From Acinetobacter calcoaceticus (GTDB taxonomy: Bacteria; Pseudomonadota; Gammaproteobacteria; Pseudomonadales; Moraxellaceae), in assembly GCF_004345325.1 (NCBI RefSeq), contig NZ_SLVJ01000001.1:248001-312000 (forward strand): a stretch of DNA of 64,000 nt, given 5' to 3'. The notes beneath the pieces are model-generated. The model was not told the DNA's origin. It saw only the letters and a program-made list of their open reading frames with translations, and ran no database searches. The first letter of the stretch is position 1. Every line of letters starts with the position of its first letter. Shown here in pieces: positions 42,088-53,358 of the stretch. A program made the position numbers and the translations under genes.

Positions 42088-42942
42088 TTAGAAGTTTTGT
42101 TTAAGTTCTGCTATCAACAACTCAAACATTTGTTTGAGATGCAATCCGATAAAGGCAAACATCGATTTAAACTGATACCACTTGGAGTGCTGAATATAGT
42201 GTTGTCGCGCCTCAATCAATTGCGGATCGTGATAGCCAAAGCGTGCTGCCATGTCGTATAGACTATCGGCTGCATCATCTTCAACGTTATATTGCACCAC
42301 TTCTATATTGGCCATGTTAAATAAAATTTGGGCGGTAATCGGATCATGATTGACGAATTGGAGACGTTGCATCATTTGAGTTTTACTGTGCTTTAATACC
42401 GTGTCGAGGTTGTAATGTTGCTCATTGAAAATGACCGTGCGCACCTCGGCATGCGGTGCGGCCTTTAAACCAAAATCAAGCCCCAAGACATCATGCTTTT
42501 GAATCCATTTAGGTTCTTGTTGTCGTGCCAGTTGTGCTGCAAGAATCTTGACATGAATCCATTCACTGCCTTCATGAATATTTGGATCTCGCTTCATCCC
42601 CTGCTCGATCCAGTATTTTGCCAGTTCAGGTTGCTTATTCAACTCATAGGCTGTCCCTAAATTGGCTGCAGTTTTGGCCAGATTGGGATACTGCCGCTCC
42701 AGACTTTTAAAGATCTCAATGGCCTTTTTATATTGCCGATCATAAATCAGCAATACGCCATAATCATTTAACTGCGCTAGGCTTTTGTTTTTTATGCTAC
42801 GACTCTTGTGCAAATTGGCTTTGAGCTCAGAATTATCCAATTTACGCCCAAATTCAAATGTATATGAGTTTATACATGCTTGTGCCATCCCCGTAAAAGC
42901 AAACTGAACAAGCAGAAAAAATATTAAAATTAAAGCTTTCAT
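42088..42942 (-). CDS. exported TPR-like protein
   Basis: A protein of 284 residues with a signal peptide (MKALILIFFLLVQFAFTGMAQA) and tetratricopeptide-type helices in the middle (LNDYGVLLIYDRQYKKAIEI, then LAKTAANLGTAYELNKQPEL). The C-terminal third contains a hydrophobic segment and is not recognised. The chosen ATG at 42942 matches the signal peptide; ATG 42963 and a long frame to 43152 overlapping rbfA also exist but the latter is unlikely. It stands alone between lemA and rbfA. Confidence 0.7.
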   Translation of the reverse strand: MKALILIFFLLVQFAFTGMAQACINSYTFEFGRKLDNSELKANLHKSRSIKNKSLAQLNDYGVLLIYDRQYKKAIEIFKSLERQYPNLAKTAANLGTAYELNKQPELAKYWIEQGMKRDPNIHEGSEWIHVKILAAQLARQQEPKWIQKHDVLGLDFGLKAAPHAEVRTVIFNEQHYNLDTVLKHSKTQMMQRLQFVNHDPITAQILFNMANIEVVQYNVEDDAADSLYDMAARFGYHDPQLIEARQHYIQHSKWYQFKSMFAFIGLHLKQMFELLIAELKQNF

Positions 42943-43051
42943 TATGATTATCAATTTATGCATATTCGCATATTTAAGCACAACTTGAGCTGAAGGCGTA
43001 GTTGTACTTTTAGCATTTTTAAGACTCAGACCAGCATTAAATGATCGACAC

Positions 43052-43078
43052 AAAAAAGCCACCCTCAGGTGGCTCTTT
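43052..43078 (-). terminator. terminator after rbfA
   Basis: Stem AGCCACC / GGTGGCT, loop CTCA; six A on the plus strand give the minus-strand T-run. It ends the rimP-nusA-infB-rbfA transcript. Confidence 0.88.
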
Positions 43079-43105
43079 ATATCGAACTGCTTAAAACAAT
43101 TCAAA

Positions 43106-43501
43106 TTATTCTTGGTCTTCACGCTCAGGTAAGTCTTTGACTGCTTCAGCAATCAAACCAAACATATAGTTACCATATGCATTGGTTTTGTCATAGTGAA
43201 AACGTAGGCGTGGGGTCACGCGCGTTTTAATACGACGACTTAGCTCTTGACGTAAAAAACCAGAAGCATTGTTTAAGACTGTTAAAGTCTCTTGGTGTGC
43301 TTGCTCATTTTGATCATTTTCAAGTTCACGGCCCATCACGGTTACATAGATATCGGCATAACCCAGATCTGGACTGACTTTGACGGCTGAGATGGTCACT
43401 AGACCACCTAGCCGCGGATCTTTGAGCTCTTGGCGGATGAGCTCCGACAACTCACGTTGTACAGAATCGCCCATACGCTTAAGACGCTGACTACCCGCCA
43501 T
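43106..43501 (-). CDS. rbfA: 30S ribosome-binding factor A
   Basis: Ribosome maturation factor that acts late in 30S assembly, 131 residues, KH-type fold. Typical opening GSQRLKRMGDSVQRELSELI and the middle LGYADIYVTVMG. Its ATG overlaps the infB stop by one base (TAATG), giving translational coupling; it is the last gene of the operon. Confidence 0.96.
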   Translation of the reverse strand: MAGSQRLKRMGDSVQRELSELIRQELKDPRLGGLVTISAVKVSPDLGYADIYVTVMGRELENDQNEQAHQETLTVLNNASGFLRQELSRRIKTRVTPRLRFHYDKTNAYGNYMFGLIAEAVKDLPEREDQE

Positions 43502-46209
43502 TAAAGACTCCGTTTAACCATTTGAACACTATAGACTTCGATCTTATCGAGTTCTTTAATGTCGTTATACCCTTTCACCGCAAGACCACATTCGATACCT
43601 GCACGGGCTTCATCAACCACTTCTTTATAACGACGTAGAGATTCAAGTTCACCTTGGAACACCACCACATCATCACGAAGTACGCGAATTGGTTTGTTAC
43701 GGTAGATTGTACCTTCCATAACCATACAACCCGCTGCAGCACCGAACTTACTTGAACGGAATACTTCACGAACTTGCGCCACACCAAGAATAGTTTCACG
43801 ATGTTCAGGTGCCAATTTACCGCTCATGGCATCTTTCACGTCATCAATCAATTCATAGATGATGCTGTAGTAACGAATATCGATACCGTCTTGGTCAGAT
43901 TTCTGACGTGCAGTGGTATCAGCACGTACGTTAAAGCCGAGCAATACGCCATCAGATGATTCAGCAAGGGTCACGTCAGACTCAGTGATTGCACCTACGC
44001 CAGAACCAATGATCGCAACACGAACTTCATCGGTAGACAATTCGTTCAAGGCAACAGTTAAGGCTTCGAGCGTACCGCGTACATCGGTTTTGAGGACGAT
44101 GTTGATGGCTGGTACATCTTTTTTGCCCATCGATGCCATAATGTTTTCTAAACGCATCGCACTTTGACGTTCTAAGCGTTTTTGACGTTCACGATCAGAA
44201 CGTGCATCAGCCACTTCACGCGCTTTCTTCTCGTCATTAACAACAAGAACTTCATCACCCGCCATTGGTGCATCTGGCAGACCAAGGATTTCAACTGGAA
44301 TCGAAGGACCTGCAGTGGTAATACGATTACCATTTTCATCAGACATTGCACGTACACGACCATGTGCAGAACCGGCAAGAACCAAGTCACCTACACGTAA
44401 AGTACCATTTTGAACCAAAATAGACGTTACAGGACCACGGCCTTTGTCGATACGTGATTCGATCACCACACCTTGTGCAGCACCTTCAGCAGACGCTTTC
44501 AGTTCGAGCATTTCAGCTTGGATCGAGATCAAGTCAAGCAGTTCGTCAATACCGGCACCGCTATGCGCTGATACCATGGCAATCGGAACATCACCACCCC
44601 ATTGTTCTGGGACGATGGCTTTTGCAGTTAATTCGTTCATTACGCGATCTGGATCAGCAGATTCTTTATCCATTTTGTTGATCGCAACAATGATTGGCGT
44701 ACCCGCAGCACGTGCATGATCAATCGCTTCAGCTGTTTGTGGCATTACACCATCATCCGCTGCAACAACCAATACCACGATATCTGTCGCTTTAGCACCA
44801 CGTGAACGCATTGCAGTAAACGCAGCATGTCCCGGGGTGTCAAGGAAGGTAATAATGCCTTTCTCTGTTTTCACATGGTAAGCACCAATGTGCTGAGTAA
44901 TCCCGCCTGCTTCACCGGCAGCCACTTTAGCGCGACGGATACGGTCAAGGAGTGAGGTTTTACCATGGTCAACGTGACCCATAATCGTAACCACTGGAGG
45001 ACGCGTAGTTTGTTCACCACGTGCTTCTTCAGCAGCAACCAATAAGTTATCTTCAGCTTGAGTATCAGAAACAAGAATCGGGTTATGACCCATTTCTTCA
45101 ACCACAAGTGCTGCAATTTCTTGCTCAATCGCTTGGTTCTGAGTAACTAACTCGCCCATTTTCATGAGTGATTTAATAACTTCACGAACTTTAACAGCCA
45201 TTTTCTGTGCAAGATCAGCAACGACAATGGTTTCACCAATTTCAACATCATAAACTTGTTTTTTAACAGGTTTTTCAAAGCCATGCTTATTTGATTGGCT
45301 GGTTTTCAAACCGCGTTTATGTTGGTTTTGGTTAAAGCTTTGCTCTTCTTGACCACGACGGCCGCCTTTCTTCGCAGCGCGAGGATTGGCTGAGTTGGTC
45401 CCGCGTTTGATTTCGCGGTCTTCTTTCGCAAATGAGTCTTCATAAGCTTGACCAACAAGGCCAGCCGCTAAAGGAGAGTCATCCACAACACGAATGGTCG
45501 CAGTCGCATCATCACTTGAATATTTGGTTGCCATTTGGCGCATTTGTTCAAGCGTACGTTGTTGTGCTTCTTCAGCAGACTTACGACGTACAGCTTCTTC
45601 AGTCGCTTTCAACTGAGCAGATTGCGCTTCACGGAGTTTTTTCTGTTCTGGTGTTTCAGTCGGTTTAACCACAGCCTTCACGATTGGCTTGTTGGTTGAA
45701 CGACGCTTAACGACCACTTCTGCTTTTTGCGATACTTTAATAGCGCTTTCTTTCTTTTGCGCTGCACGCATAGCATCTAGGGTAGCACTGGCTTTGTTTT
45801 CAGCTTTTTCACGCGGTTGATCAGCAGATACAGTTTGCGCTTTTTGCTCAACAACGACTTTCGCATCTGCATTGGCTTTCGCACGTGCTTCAGCTTGAAT
45901 CTGTTCAGGATCCGGCTTAGTAAAAGTATGTTTTTTACGTACTTCCACATTAATCGTCTTAGCCTTACCTGAGGTACTCGCCACTTTAGCGGTACTGGTA
46001 GTTTTACGTTTCAACGTGATTTTTCCTGCATTGCCGCTTAGCTGACTTTGACCTCGGGTGAGGTGAGCCATTAAACGGTCTTGCTGTTCATTGCTGATAT
46101 GATCATCAGCATTTTTTTGTGGTAGCCCCGCTTCACGCACTTGATCTAGAAGCTTTTCAACTGGGAGTCCTACCTTGACCGCTAACTCTTGAATTGACTT
46201 ATCCGTCAT
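43501..46209 (-). CDS. infB: translation initiation factor IF-2
   Basis: GTPase that places initiator tRNA on the 30S subunit, 902 residues. N-terminal IF2_N (residues 1-50), long charged Lys/Ala/Glu/Gln-rich region (about 80-320), second IF2_N, then the G domain with [11 protein letters not shown] (about 409-419), DTPGHAAFT (G3) and NKMDKE (G4), followed by the beta-barrel and fMet-tRNA-binding C2 domain. The ATG at 46209 has TAGGAGG. The gene follows nusA by 14 bases. Confidence 0.97.
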   Translation of the reverse strand: MTDKSIQELAVKVGLPVEKLLDQVREAGLPQKNADDHISNEQQDRLMAHLTRGQSQLSGNAGKITLKRKTTSTAKVASTSGKAKTINVEVRKKHTFTKPDPEQIQAEARAKANADAKVVVEQKAQTVSADQPREKAENKASATLDAMRAAQKKESAIKVSQKAEVVVKRRSTNKPIVKAVVKPTETPEQKKLREAQSAQLKATEEAVRRKSAEEAQQRTLEQMRQMATKYSSDDATATIRVVDDSPLAAGLVGQAYEDSFAKEDREIKRGTNSANPRAAKKGGRRGQEEQSFNQNQHKRGLKTSQSNKHGFEKPVKKQVYDVEIGETIVVADLAQKMAVKVREVIKSLMKMGELVTQNQAIEQEIAALVVEEMGHNPILVSDTQAEDNLLVAAEEARGEQTTRPPVVTIMGHVDHGKTSLLDRIRRAKVAAGEAGGITQHIGAYHVKTEKGIITFLDTPGHAAFTAMRSRGAKATDIVVLVVAADDGVMPQTAEAIDHARAAGTPIIVAINKMDKESADPDRVMNELTAKAIVPEQWGGDVPIAMVSAHSGAGIDELLDLISIQAEMLELKASAEGAAQGVVIESRIDKGRGPVTSILVQNGTLRVGDLVLAGSAHGRVRAMSDENGNRITTAGPSIPVEILGLPDAPMAGDEVLVVNDEKKAREVADARSDRERQKRLERQSAMRLENIMASMGKKDVPAINIVLKTDVRGTLEALTVALNELSTDEVRVAIIGSGVGAITESDVTLAESSDGVLLGFNVRADTTARQKSDQDGIDIRYYSIIYELIDDVKDAMSGKLAPEHRETILGVAQVREVFRSSKFGAAAGCMVMEGTIYRNKPIRVLRDDVVVFQGELESLRRYKEVVDEARAGIECGLAVKGYNDIKELDKIEVYSVQMVKRSL

Positions 46210-46223
46210 GTATTACCTCCTAG

Positions 46224-47708
46224 TTAATTAAACCATGATTCACGTGCCTTCATGATGAGCTGACCTGCTTTCTCAGCGCCTAAACCTTCAATATCTTCGA
46301 TATCGTCAGTCGCTTGATCGGCTAAGTCATCTACAGTTACTACACCACGTTGGGCTAATGCTTTAGCGATCTCTGCATCCATTCCTTCCATTGCAAGAAG
46401 TTCTGGGCTCGGATCTTGAATATTTTGTTGCTGTTGCAATGCATCAGCTAAAGTGGCTTCCTTGGCGCGGCTTTGTAACATTTCAACCAATTCAGCATCA
46501 AGCTCAATCTCGTCAAAAGTTTCCGCAGGAACGTAGGCGATTTCTTCGAGTGAAGTAAAGCCCATTTCCACCAAGGCCATGGCCAAGTCTTCTTCAATAT
46601 CTAAACGTGAAATAAACATGTCTAGGTATTGTTGTGCCTCATTTTGTTGACGAGCACGATACTCATCTTCAAGCATCATATCCAGTTTATAACCGGTCAA
46701 TTCTGATGCCAAGCGAACGTTTTGACCTTGTGAACCAATGGCGCGTGCCAATTGATCGCTGGTCGCAAAAATAATATCTGCTGTCTGCGCATCTTCGTCA
46801 ATGACAATTCCAGATACGTCAGCAGGCTCTAAGGCACTGGCGATATACTGTGCAGGGTCATCAGACCATACCACTACATCTATACGTTCACCATTTAATT
46901 CTTGCTGAACGGCTTGGATACGCGTACCGCGCATACCAATACAAGCACCCACCGGATCAATACGATGATCGTTGGTTTTTACTGCAATTTTCGCGCGTAC
47001 ACCCGGTTGACGAGCAGCCGCTTTGATTTCGATTATTTCTTCAGAAATCTCTGGGATTTCTTTGCGCATCAATGCCATCAGCATTTCAGGCTTAGCACGT
47101 GACAACACCAATTGTGCACCACGGCCTTCACGGTTCACGCTATGTAAAATAGCGTTGACACGTTGTTTAGGACGAAGAATTTCTTTGGCGATCATTTCTT
47201 CACGGGCTAAATATGCTTCAGCATTATCGCCCAAATCAATGATAAAGCCATCTTTGGTTTGTTTTTTTACTTCACCGTAAATTAACTCGCCAACTTTAGA
47301 CTCATAGGCATCCGCAATCAGTGCGCGTTCTGCTTCACGAATCTTTTGTACAATCACTTGCTTAGCAATTTGCGCAGCAATACGACCAAATTCAATCGAT
47401 TCGACTTCGAGTTCGCGGACATCACCAATGGACCACTGTTCAGGATTTAGATCTGAAATCGCGTCTTGGCAAGCCGGCATTTCATGATCTTCATCAGCCA
47501 CGACGGTCCATTGACGGAATGTGCGATATTCACCGGTTTTACGATCAATTTCAACACGAAGCTCAGCTTCTTCAGAGTTTGTGCCTTCGTAGAATTTTTT
47601 CTTTGTCGCAGCAACTAAGGCTTGTTCAAGCGCCTCGAAGATCGCTTCACGACTAACACCTTTTTCATTACTAACCGTTTCAGCGACGGTAAGAATTTCG
47701 CGGCCCAT
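46224..47708 (-). CDS. nusA: transcription termination/antitermination factor NusA
   Basis: RNA polymerase-binding elongation factor, 494 residues. N-terminal RNAP-binding domain, S1 domain (about 135-200; GEVKKQTKDGFIIDLGDNAE), two KH domains (about 230-345; RQPGVRAKIAVKTNDHRIDP and CIGMRGTRIQAVQQELNGE), and two C-terminal acidic repeats with helix-hairpin-helix ends, as in E. coli NusA. Between rimP and infB in the conserved order. Confidence 0.97.
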   Translation of the reverse strand: MGREILTVAETVSNEKGVSREAIFEALEQALVAATKKKFYEGTNSEEAELRVEIDRKTGEYRTFRQWTVVADEDHEMPACQDAISDLNPEQWSIGDVRELEVESIEFGRIAAQIAKQVIVQKIREAERALIADAYESKVGELIYGEVKKQTKDGFIIDLGDNAEAYLAREEMIAKEILRPKQRVNAILHSVNREGRGAQLVLSRAKPEMLMALMRKEIPEISEEIIEIKAAARQPGVRAKIAVKTNDHRIDPVGACIGMRGTRIQAVQQELNGERIDVVVWSDDPAQYIASALEPADVSGIVIDEDAQTADIIFATSDQLARAIGSQGQNVRLASELTGYKLDMMLEDEYRARQQNEAQQYLDMFISRLDIEEDLAMALVEMGFTSLEEIAYVPAETFDEIELDAELVEMLQSRAKEATLADALQQQQNIQDPSPELLAMEGMDAEIAKALAQRGVVTVDDLADQATDDIEDIEGLGAEKAGQLIMKARESWFN

Positions 47709-47741
47709 AAGTCACCTACTATTCAAATTCTTTTATAAAAA

Positions 47742-48287
47742 TTAGTCTTGATAGATCAAGTTAGCTTTGTCGATATTGTTGCTGTCAATCAACAGGACAT
47801 GCTGATTTTCAACTTCAACTTGAATCGACTCATTTTCAAGATCTACTGACAGTAATTTGGCTTGGAACTTACGACGGTTTTCAACCGCTGCAATTAAACG
47901 CAGCGCCACCTGTTTCCCAAGGTAATTTTGCATTTGATGCAATTGGAAAAATGGACGATCCCAACCAGGAGATGACACTTCCAATGCATATTCACCCGAT
48001 ATCGGATCATGGACATCAAGCATAGCACCCACTTGTTGGGTGACACGCACACAGTCCTGAACGCCGATACCACGCCCGAGTTCTTCTTCACCATCCTCAT
48101 TGATCACAGGCTCAGTAACTTCAACAGTGCCTTGCTCAATGTCTAGAATGTCTCGATCGATATAGATACGTAATAATGAACGTTTACCTTGAGGAATAAA
48201 TTCGATTCCCCAAAGATTGACATCACAAGCATTCACTGCTGGCGCAATTAAATCCTGTAATACTTGAGTTTTATTTGATAGCTTCAT
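47742..48287 (-). CDS. rimP: ribosome maturation factor RimP
   Basis: 30S assembly factor, 181 residues, a little longer than the usual 150-155 because of an inserted acidic loop (about residues 60-75; [17 protein letters not shown]). Marks: [39 protein letters not shown]. First protein gene of the operon; two tRNA-fMet genes precede it on the same strand, echoing the metY-rimP order of E. coli. Confidence 0.94.
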   Translation of the reverse strand: MKLSNKTQVLQDLIAPAVNACDVNLWGIEFIPQGKRSLLRIYIDRDILDIEQGTVEVTEPVINEDGEEELGRGIGVQDCVRVTQQVGAMLDVHDPISGEYALEVSSPGWDRPFFQLHQMQNYLGKQVALRLIAAVENRRKFQAKLLSVDLENESIQVEVENQHVLLIDSNNIDKANLIYQD

Positions 48288-48407
48288 TTAGTCTCGTCTT
48301 TTTCGCGTAATGTAATCGGTCTACAGGCCGACATCAACACTCACCAACTGGCTATAGTGAAGCATATATATTTGACCAATTGATGTCGTCACTACACGAT
48401 AGCCAAT

Positions 48408-48429
48408 AAAAAAGGGCGTAAATCGCCCC
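48408..48429 (-). terminator. terminator after the tRNA cluster
   Basis: Stem GGGCG / CGCCC with loop TAAAT; the six A on the plus strand are the minus-strand T-run. It lies between tRNA-fMet and rimP, so part of rimP operon expression may come by readthrough or from a promoter in 48288-48407. Confidence 0.8.
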
Positions 48430-48499
48430 TATTATTGCACAGAAAATCAAACTCCACTGTGCAAAAAGGCCCACCTATTTGTGAGCCCTCTTAGAAACT

Positions 48500-48576
<77 letters not shown>

Positions 48577-48663
48577 TCAACGTGCAATAGTATAAACAAT
48601 AAATTAAAAAATACAAACTATCCTTTAATTTTTGCTTTGATTTAAGTTGCACCTTAAATCAAA

Positions 48664-48740
<77 letters not shown>

Positions 48741-48778
48741 ATAAAAAGCTGCTACACATCAACGATCTGGTTCATCGT

Positions 48779-48863
48779 TGGTGCGGAAGGGGGGACTTGA
48801 ACCCCCACGCCCGAAGGCACTACCACCTCAAGGTAGCGTGTCTACCAATTCCACCACCACCGC
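48779..48863 (-). tRNA. tRNA-Leu (GAG)
   Basis: 85 bases, class II tRNA with a variable arm, encoded CCA, anticodon loop TTGAGGT (GAG). Between secG and the tRNA-fMet pair, as leuU follows secG in E. coli. Confidence 0.95.
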
Positions 48864-48915
48864 AGCTGCACGCATTCTAGTGGGTTCATCTCTAAAATGA
48901 AAGCGAATTCTACAA

Positions 48916-49260
48916 TTATTCTGATGTTTTCGGTGCGGTTGGCGAAGTTTCAGACGATTTTGGCGTTACTGGTGCAGCAGGTGCTGTGGTTTGAGTCGCA
49001 ATTGAATTCAAATTAAATGGATCATTACTTTGTTTCTTGGCAAACATCGCCAAACTGATACTGGTGATAAAAAACAAAGCAGTCAGGATCGCCGTAACAC
49101 GCGTTAAGAAGTTGGCTGAGCCTGAAGCACCAAATACAGTTGCAGCACCGCCACCACCGAAGGTCGCACCAGCATCGGCACCTTTACCATGTTGTACCAA
49201 GATCAGCACAATCATCATGACGGCCAAAAGGATATGAATCACCAGAACGAAGTTTTGCAT
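48916..49260 (-). CDS. secG: preprotein translocase subunit SecG
   Basis: Small inner-membrane subunit of the SecYEG channel, 114 residues with two membrane segments (FVLVIHILLAVMMIVLILVQ and FLTRVTAILTALFFITSISL) and the conserved GKGADAGATFGGG loop between them. A Thr/Pro/Ser-rich tail of about 30 residues follows. GGAG precedes the ATG at 49260; tpiA lies 10 bases upstream, so both are one transcript. Confidence 0.95.
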   Translation of the reverse strand: MQNFVLVIHILLAVMMIVLILVQHGKGADAGATFGGGGAATVFGASGSANFLTRVTAILTALFFITSISLAMFAKKQSNDPFNLNSIATQTTAPAAPVTPKSSETSPTAPKTSE

Positions 49261-49270
49261 ACTGAACTCC

Positions 49271-50065
49271 TTATTTTTCTACTTGGGCGAAGGCTTGAGC
49301 AATTTGATAAAAAGACTCAGCGTTTAATGCGGCACCACCAACCAGGGCACCATTAATATCAGGGCAAGCTGCTAAAGCAACAGCATTGTCAGCTTTAACA
49401 CTGCCACCATATAGGATCGCCATTTTTTGACCATATTGGGTCAACTGGGTTAATCCTGCACGGATTTTTTCATGCATGGCTTGAGCATCTTCAGGAGAAG
49501 CGGTTTTACCCGTCCCTATCGCCCAGATCGGCTCGTAAGCAATCATGATCTGCTGCCATTGATCTGCACTGACCACGTTGGCCAAATCACAGATTTGTTG
49601 CAACACCACTTGCTCAGCATCACCACTTTCACGTTGCGCCAAGCTTTCACCGACACAATAAATCACCGTTAAATTGGCATTTAAGGCATTTTTCACTTTT
49701 TCTGTAATGATTTTAACGTCATCGCCAAAAATTTCACGGCGTTCTGAATGTCCAATCAAGACATAATCCACTGCGCTGTCTTTAAGCAACTCTGCACTGA
49801 CTTCACCAGTATACGCCCCAGTCCCAGCAACACGTGATAAGTCTTGCGCCACAGTTGAAATTTCAACAGCGCTGTCTTTAAGTTGTTGTTGTACATTTAA
49901 CAATGCAAGCGCTGTAGGTGCGACTGCAATACGACACTGCTGAGCCGAGATCGGTGCGGTGTGTAATTGTTGTTTGAGTGATTGAATGAGTTGTTGTGAA
50001 TCAGATTGCATTGGGTTCATTTTCCAATTGCCGACAACCCAAGGAATAATAGCCGAACCCGACAT
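49271..50065 (-). CDS. tpiA: triose-phosphate isomerase
   Basis: Interconverts dihydroxyacetone phosphate and glyceraldehyde 3-phosphate. 264 residues, TIM barrel with the active-site Lys in VVGNWKMNP, His in [14 protein letters not shown], and Glu in [17 protein letters not shown]; phosphate loop GGSVKADN. First gene of a tpiA-secG unit. Confidence 0.97.
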   Translation of the reverse strand: MSGSAIIPWVVGNWKMNPMQSDSQQLIQSLKQQLHTAPISAQQCRIAVAPTALALLNVQQQLKDSAVEISTVAQDLSRVAGTGAYTGEVSAELLKDSAVDYVLIGHSERREIFGDDVKIITEKVKNALNANLTVIYCVGESLAQRESGDAEQVVLQQICDLANVVSADQWQQIMIAYEPIWAIGTGKTASPEDAQAMHEKIRAGLTQLTQYGQKMAILYGGSVKADNAVALAACPDINGALVGGAALNAESFYQIAQAFAQVEK

Positions 50066-50332
50066 ACATCTAGCCTTTTATCGAAAATGCGCCCATTCTA
50101 CACTGAAATTTAATTTTGTAGAATTCTTTCATGTGCAAAGGCTTTTTTTTCTAAAATATTCATCCAGATAAAAGCTGAATTTGATCATACTAAACGGCTT
50201 AAAGCTTGGAGATCACACGCTCTTCGGCGGAGATATGTTGCAAAAACATTTTTCGATATTTTATTCTGCTGCCATGGTCTTATAATTTGCCAGCAATGAA
50301 TAAATAATGATAACCAGCAAGGCTAATATCGA

Positions 50333-52045
50333 ATGTCCTCCCAACCTCACTTGGCTATTTTTTCTGGATTTATACGCCGTTTGGTCGATGAACACTACCT
50401 CTCTAGTGCTGAAATGCAGCAGGCATTGCTGCAAGCTCAAAAAAACCAATGTGACATCATTGCTTACCTGCTGCTGCATTTCCCCATCACGGCACGCACC
50501 CTTGCCGAGATGATTGCGATTGAGTTTGGGGAACCTTTCTTTGATTTAGACGCCTATGACCCTGCCCATCTGCCCAGAGGTCTGGTCAGTGATGCGCTGC
50601 TACATCAATATCAGGTCTTGCCATTGCGACAACGGGGTAAAACCTTGGCACTGGCCATGAGTGATCCGACCAACTTTGCCGCCTTAGATGCGATTCGATT
50701 TAACAGTAACTTAAGCATTGAACCGATCATTGTTGAATACGACAAATTGACACGGATGCTGAAACAACACTTTCCTCAAGATGATGGCTTCTCCTCAGGG
50801 GTAGAAGAACTCAGTCTAGACCTGATGACCGAATTTACCCTGCCCGAAGCAGAACCGCTCAATGCCAAGGTTGAAGAAGAAGCCCCGATCGTCAAATACA
50901 TCAACAAGTTATTGCTCGAAGCGATTCGTATGGGCGCTTCAGACCTGCATTTTGAACCCTACGAGCGCAGTTATCGGGTTCGCTATCGGATCGATGGGGT
51001 GTTACGCGAGATCATCCAACCCCCAATCCAACTGGCCAGTCGTTTGGCTGCGCGACTCAAAGTCATGTCGCAGATGGATATCTCAGAAAAACGCTTACCC
51101 CAAGATGGACGAATCAAATTCAGAATATCGAAAACCGTTGCCATCGATTTTCGAGTCAATTCACTGCCCACGCTATTTGGTGAAAAGATTGTGCTGCGGA
51201 TCTTGGACGCGTCGAGTGCCCGTTTGGGCATCGATGCCTTGGGTTATGAGCCAGATCAAAAGGCCTTGTTTTTAGAGGCACTGCATAAACCTCAAGGCAT
51301 GTTGTTGATTACAGGGCCTACAGGTTCGGGCAAAACGGTTTCCCTCTACACTGGACTGAATATCCTCAATACCGAGAGTGCCAACATCTCCACGGCTGAA
51401 GATCCAGTCGAGATTAACTTAGAAGGCATTAATCAAGTTAACGTCAATCACAAAGTCGGATTGAGCTTTTCAGTGGCGCTGAAGTCGTTCTTACGCCAAG
51501 ACCCCGATATCATTATGGTTGGGGAAATTCGTGATCTTGAAACCGCAGAGATTGCCATCAAAGCCGCACAAACAGGACATATGCTGATGTCCACTCTACA
51601 CACCAACAGTGCCGCAGAAACCTTAAGCCGATTACGCAACATGGGGGTATCGACCTTTAATCTGGCGACCTCGGTCAACTTGGTCATCGCACAGCGTTTG
51701 GCCAGACGCTTATGTCCCCATTGCAAAGCCTGTTTAGAGGTGCCCGCGCAAAGCCTGCTCGAAATGGGCTTTAGTCCACACGATCTGGCCCAACCGCATT
51801 TTAAAATTTATCAAGCGGTGGGCTGCTCAGAATGTCGCGATGGCTATAAAGGTCGAGTTGGTATCTATGAGGTGATGAAAGTCACACCTGAAATATCAAA
51901 AATCATCATGCAAGATGGCAATGCACTGCAGATTGCAGCAGCAGCCGAGCGACTTGGCTTTCATAACTTACGCCGCTCTGGGCTCAATAAAGTCATGCTC
52001 GGCCTAACCTCACTACAAGAAATCAATCGCATCACCACTGAATAG
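50333..52045 (+). CDS. pilB: type IV pilus assembly ATPase PilB
   Basis: Hexameric cytoplasmic ATPase that powers pilus extension, 570 residues. N-terminal GSPII_E_N domain, then the ATPase core with Walker A GPTGSGKT (about 328-335), Asp box (PDIIMVGEIRDLETAEIA), and the C-terminal tetracysteine zinc site (RLCPHCKACLEV and VGCSECRDGYKGR). First gene of pilB-pilC-pilD. Longer ORFs in other frames here are shadows. Confidence 0.96.
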   Translation: MSSQPHLAIFSGFIRRLVDEHYLSSAEMQQALLQAQKNQCDIIAYLLLHFPITARTLAEMIAIEFGEPFFDLDAYDPAHLPRGLVSDALLHQYQVLPLRQRGKTLALAMSDPTNFAALDAIRFNSNLSIEPIIVEYDKLTRMLKQHFPQDDGFSSGVEELSLDLMTEFTLPEAEPLNAKVEEEAPIVKYINKLLLEAIRMGASDLHFEPYERSYRVRYRIDGVLREIIQPPIQLASRLAARLKVMSQMDISEKRLPQDGRIKFRISKTVAIDFRVNSLPTLFGEKIVLRILDASSARLGIDALGYEPDQKALFLEALHKPQGMLLITGPTGSGKTVSLYTGLNILNTESANISTAEDPVEINLEGINQVNVNHKVGLSFSVALKSFLRQDPDIIMVGEIRDLETAEIAIKAAQTGHMLMSTLHTNSAAETLSRLRNMGVSTFNLATSVNLVIAQRLARRLCPHCKACLEVPAQSLLEMGFSPHDLAQPHFKIYQAVGCSECRDGYKGRVGIYEVMKVTPEISKIIMQDGNALQIAAAAERLGFHNLRRSGLNKVMLGLTSLQEINRITTE

Positions 52046-52125
52046 ACCGAACAACAACTTAGCAACAACCTCGCAGCAATAACTCATCCCCCTATACGCC
52101 AATGGTTCAAAGGAAGTTCAAGATT

Positions 52126-53358
52126 ATGGCGCTGAAGATCAATAAAAAAATACCAGACCCCATCTATAGTTACGAAGGTGTAGACCCCAAAGGAAAAATT
52201 TTAAAAGGAGAATTAAGCGCCCGCAGTCTGACCTTGGCCAAAATCACCCTGAAGAAAAAGGGCCTTAACCTCAAAAGCATCCGAGAAAAACGTCATCGTC
52301 GCTTTGATGCCCTGACCAAGAAAAAAATCAAAAGCCTGGATATTTGCATCTTCACCCGACAACTGGCCACGATGATTAAAGCCGGTGTGCCTTTGGTACA
52401 AAGTTTTGAGATTGTCGCCGATGGTTTGGACAATCCAAGTATGCGTGAAGTGGTGTTGGGGATTAAATCTCATGTTGAAGGGGGTACTACCTTTGCCCGT
52501 GCCCTCGCCCATTATCCGCAACATTTTGATCATTTATTTTGCTCCTTGGTCGATTCCGGAGAACAATCTGGATCTTTGGAGTTGATGCTGGATCGGGTTG
52601 CGATCTATAAAGAAAAAAGCCAAGTCCTCAAACAAAAAATCAAGAAAGCCATGAAATACCCTGCCACTGTGACCTTGGTTGCCTTGGTGGTGACCATTAT
52701 CCTCATGGTGAAAGTGGTGCCGATCTTTCAAGATTTGTTCGCTTCATTTGGCTCAGAACTGCCGGCCTTTACCCAAGTGGTGGTGGATCTTTCAAAGTGG
52801 ATGCAGCAGTATTGGTGGATGCTGATCGGATTTATCGTCGCACTGAGCTATGCCCTGATCCAAACCAAGAAACGCAGCAAAGCCTTTCGAGATCGACTGG
52901 ATCGGTTGAGTTTAAAAATACCGATATTGGGTGACTTGGTGTATAAATCGATTATTGCGCGCTTTAGCCGTACCTTGGCCACCACCTATGCTGCAGGGGT
53001 TCCCTTAATCGATGCTTTAGAATTTACCGCTGGCGCCACCAATAACGTCATATTTCAAGATGCTGTCATGAAAATCCGTGATGATATCGCCACGGGTCAG
53101 CAGCTCCAATTGGCGATGCGAGCCAGTCAGTTATTTCCCAGCATGGCGGTGCAAATGGTGGCCATCGGTGAAGAGTCCGGTAGCCTAGACGCGATGCTCG
53201 ACAAAGTTGCCAACCATTTTGAAAGTGAAGTGGACAATGCTGTAGATGGTTTAACTGCCATGATGGAGCCATTAATCATGGCAGTGCTGGGGGTTTTGGT
53301 GGGTGGACTCGTGATTGCGATGTATCTCCCGATCTTTAAAATGGGTTCCGTGGTCTAA
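52126..53358 (+). CDS. pilC: type IV pilus inner-membrane platform protein PilC
   Basis: Platform protein of the pilus motor, 410 residues, with two GspF domains (about 70-195 and 275-400; FTRQLATMIKAGVPLVQSFE and FSRTLATTYAAGVPLIDALE) and three membrane segments. The ATG at 52126 is chosen because AAAGGAAG lies at the right distance; another ATG in frame at 52102 is possible. Stop overlaps the pilD start. Confidence 0.95.
   Translation: MALKINKKIPDPIYSYEGVDPKGKILKGELSARSLTLAKITLKKKGLNLKSIREKRHRRFDALTKKKIKSLDICIFTRQLATMIKAGVPLVQSFEIVADGLDNPSMREVVLGIKSHVEGGTTFARALAHYPQHFDHLFCSLVDSGEQSGSLELMLDRVAIYKEKSQVLKQKIKKAMKYPATVTLVALVVTIILMVKVVPIFQDLFASFGSELPAFTQVVVDLSKWMQQYWWMLIGFIVALSYALIQTKKRSKAFRDRLDRLSLKIPILGDLVYKSIIARFSRTLATTYAAGVPLIDALEFTAGATNNVIFQDAVMKIRDDIATGQQLQLAMRASQLFPSMAVQMVAIGEESGSLDAMLDKVANHFESEVDNAVDGLTAMMEPLIMAVLGVLVGGLVIAMYLPIFKMGSVV

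Noticed and set aside
42943..43152. Long N-terminal extension of the TPR-like protein
   Set aside because: It would overlap rbfA and its terminator; a signal peptide begins cleanly at the ATG at 42942.
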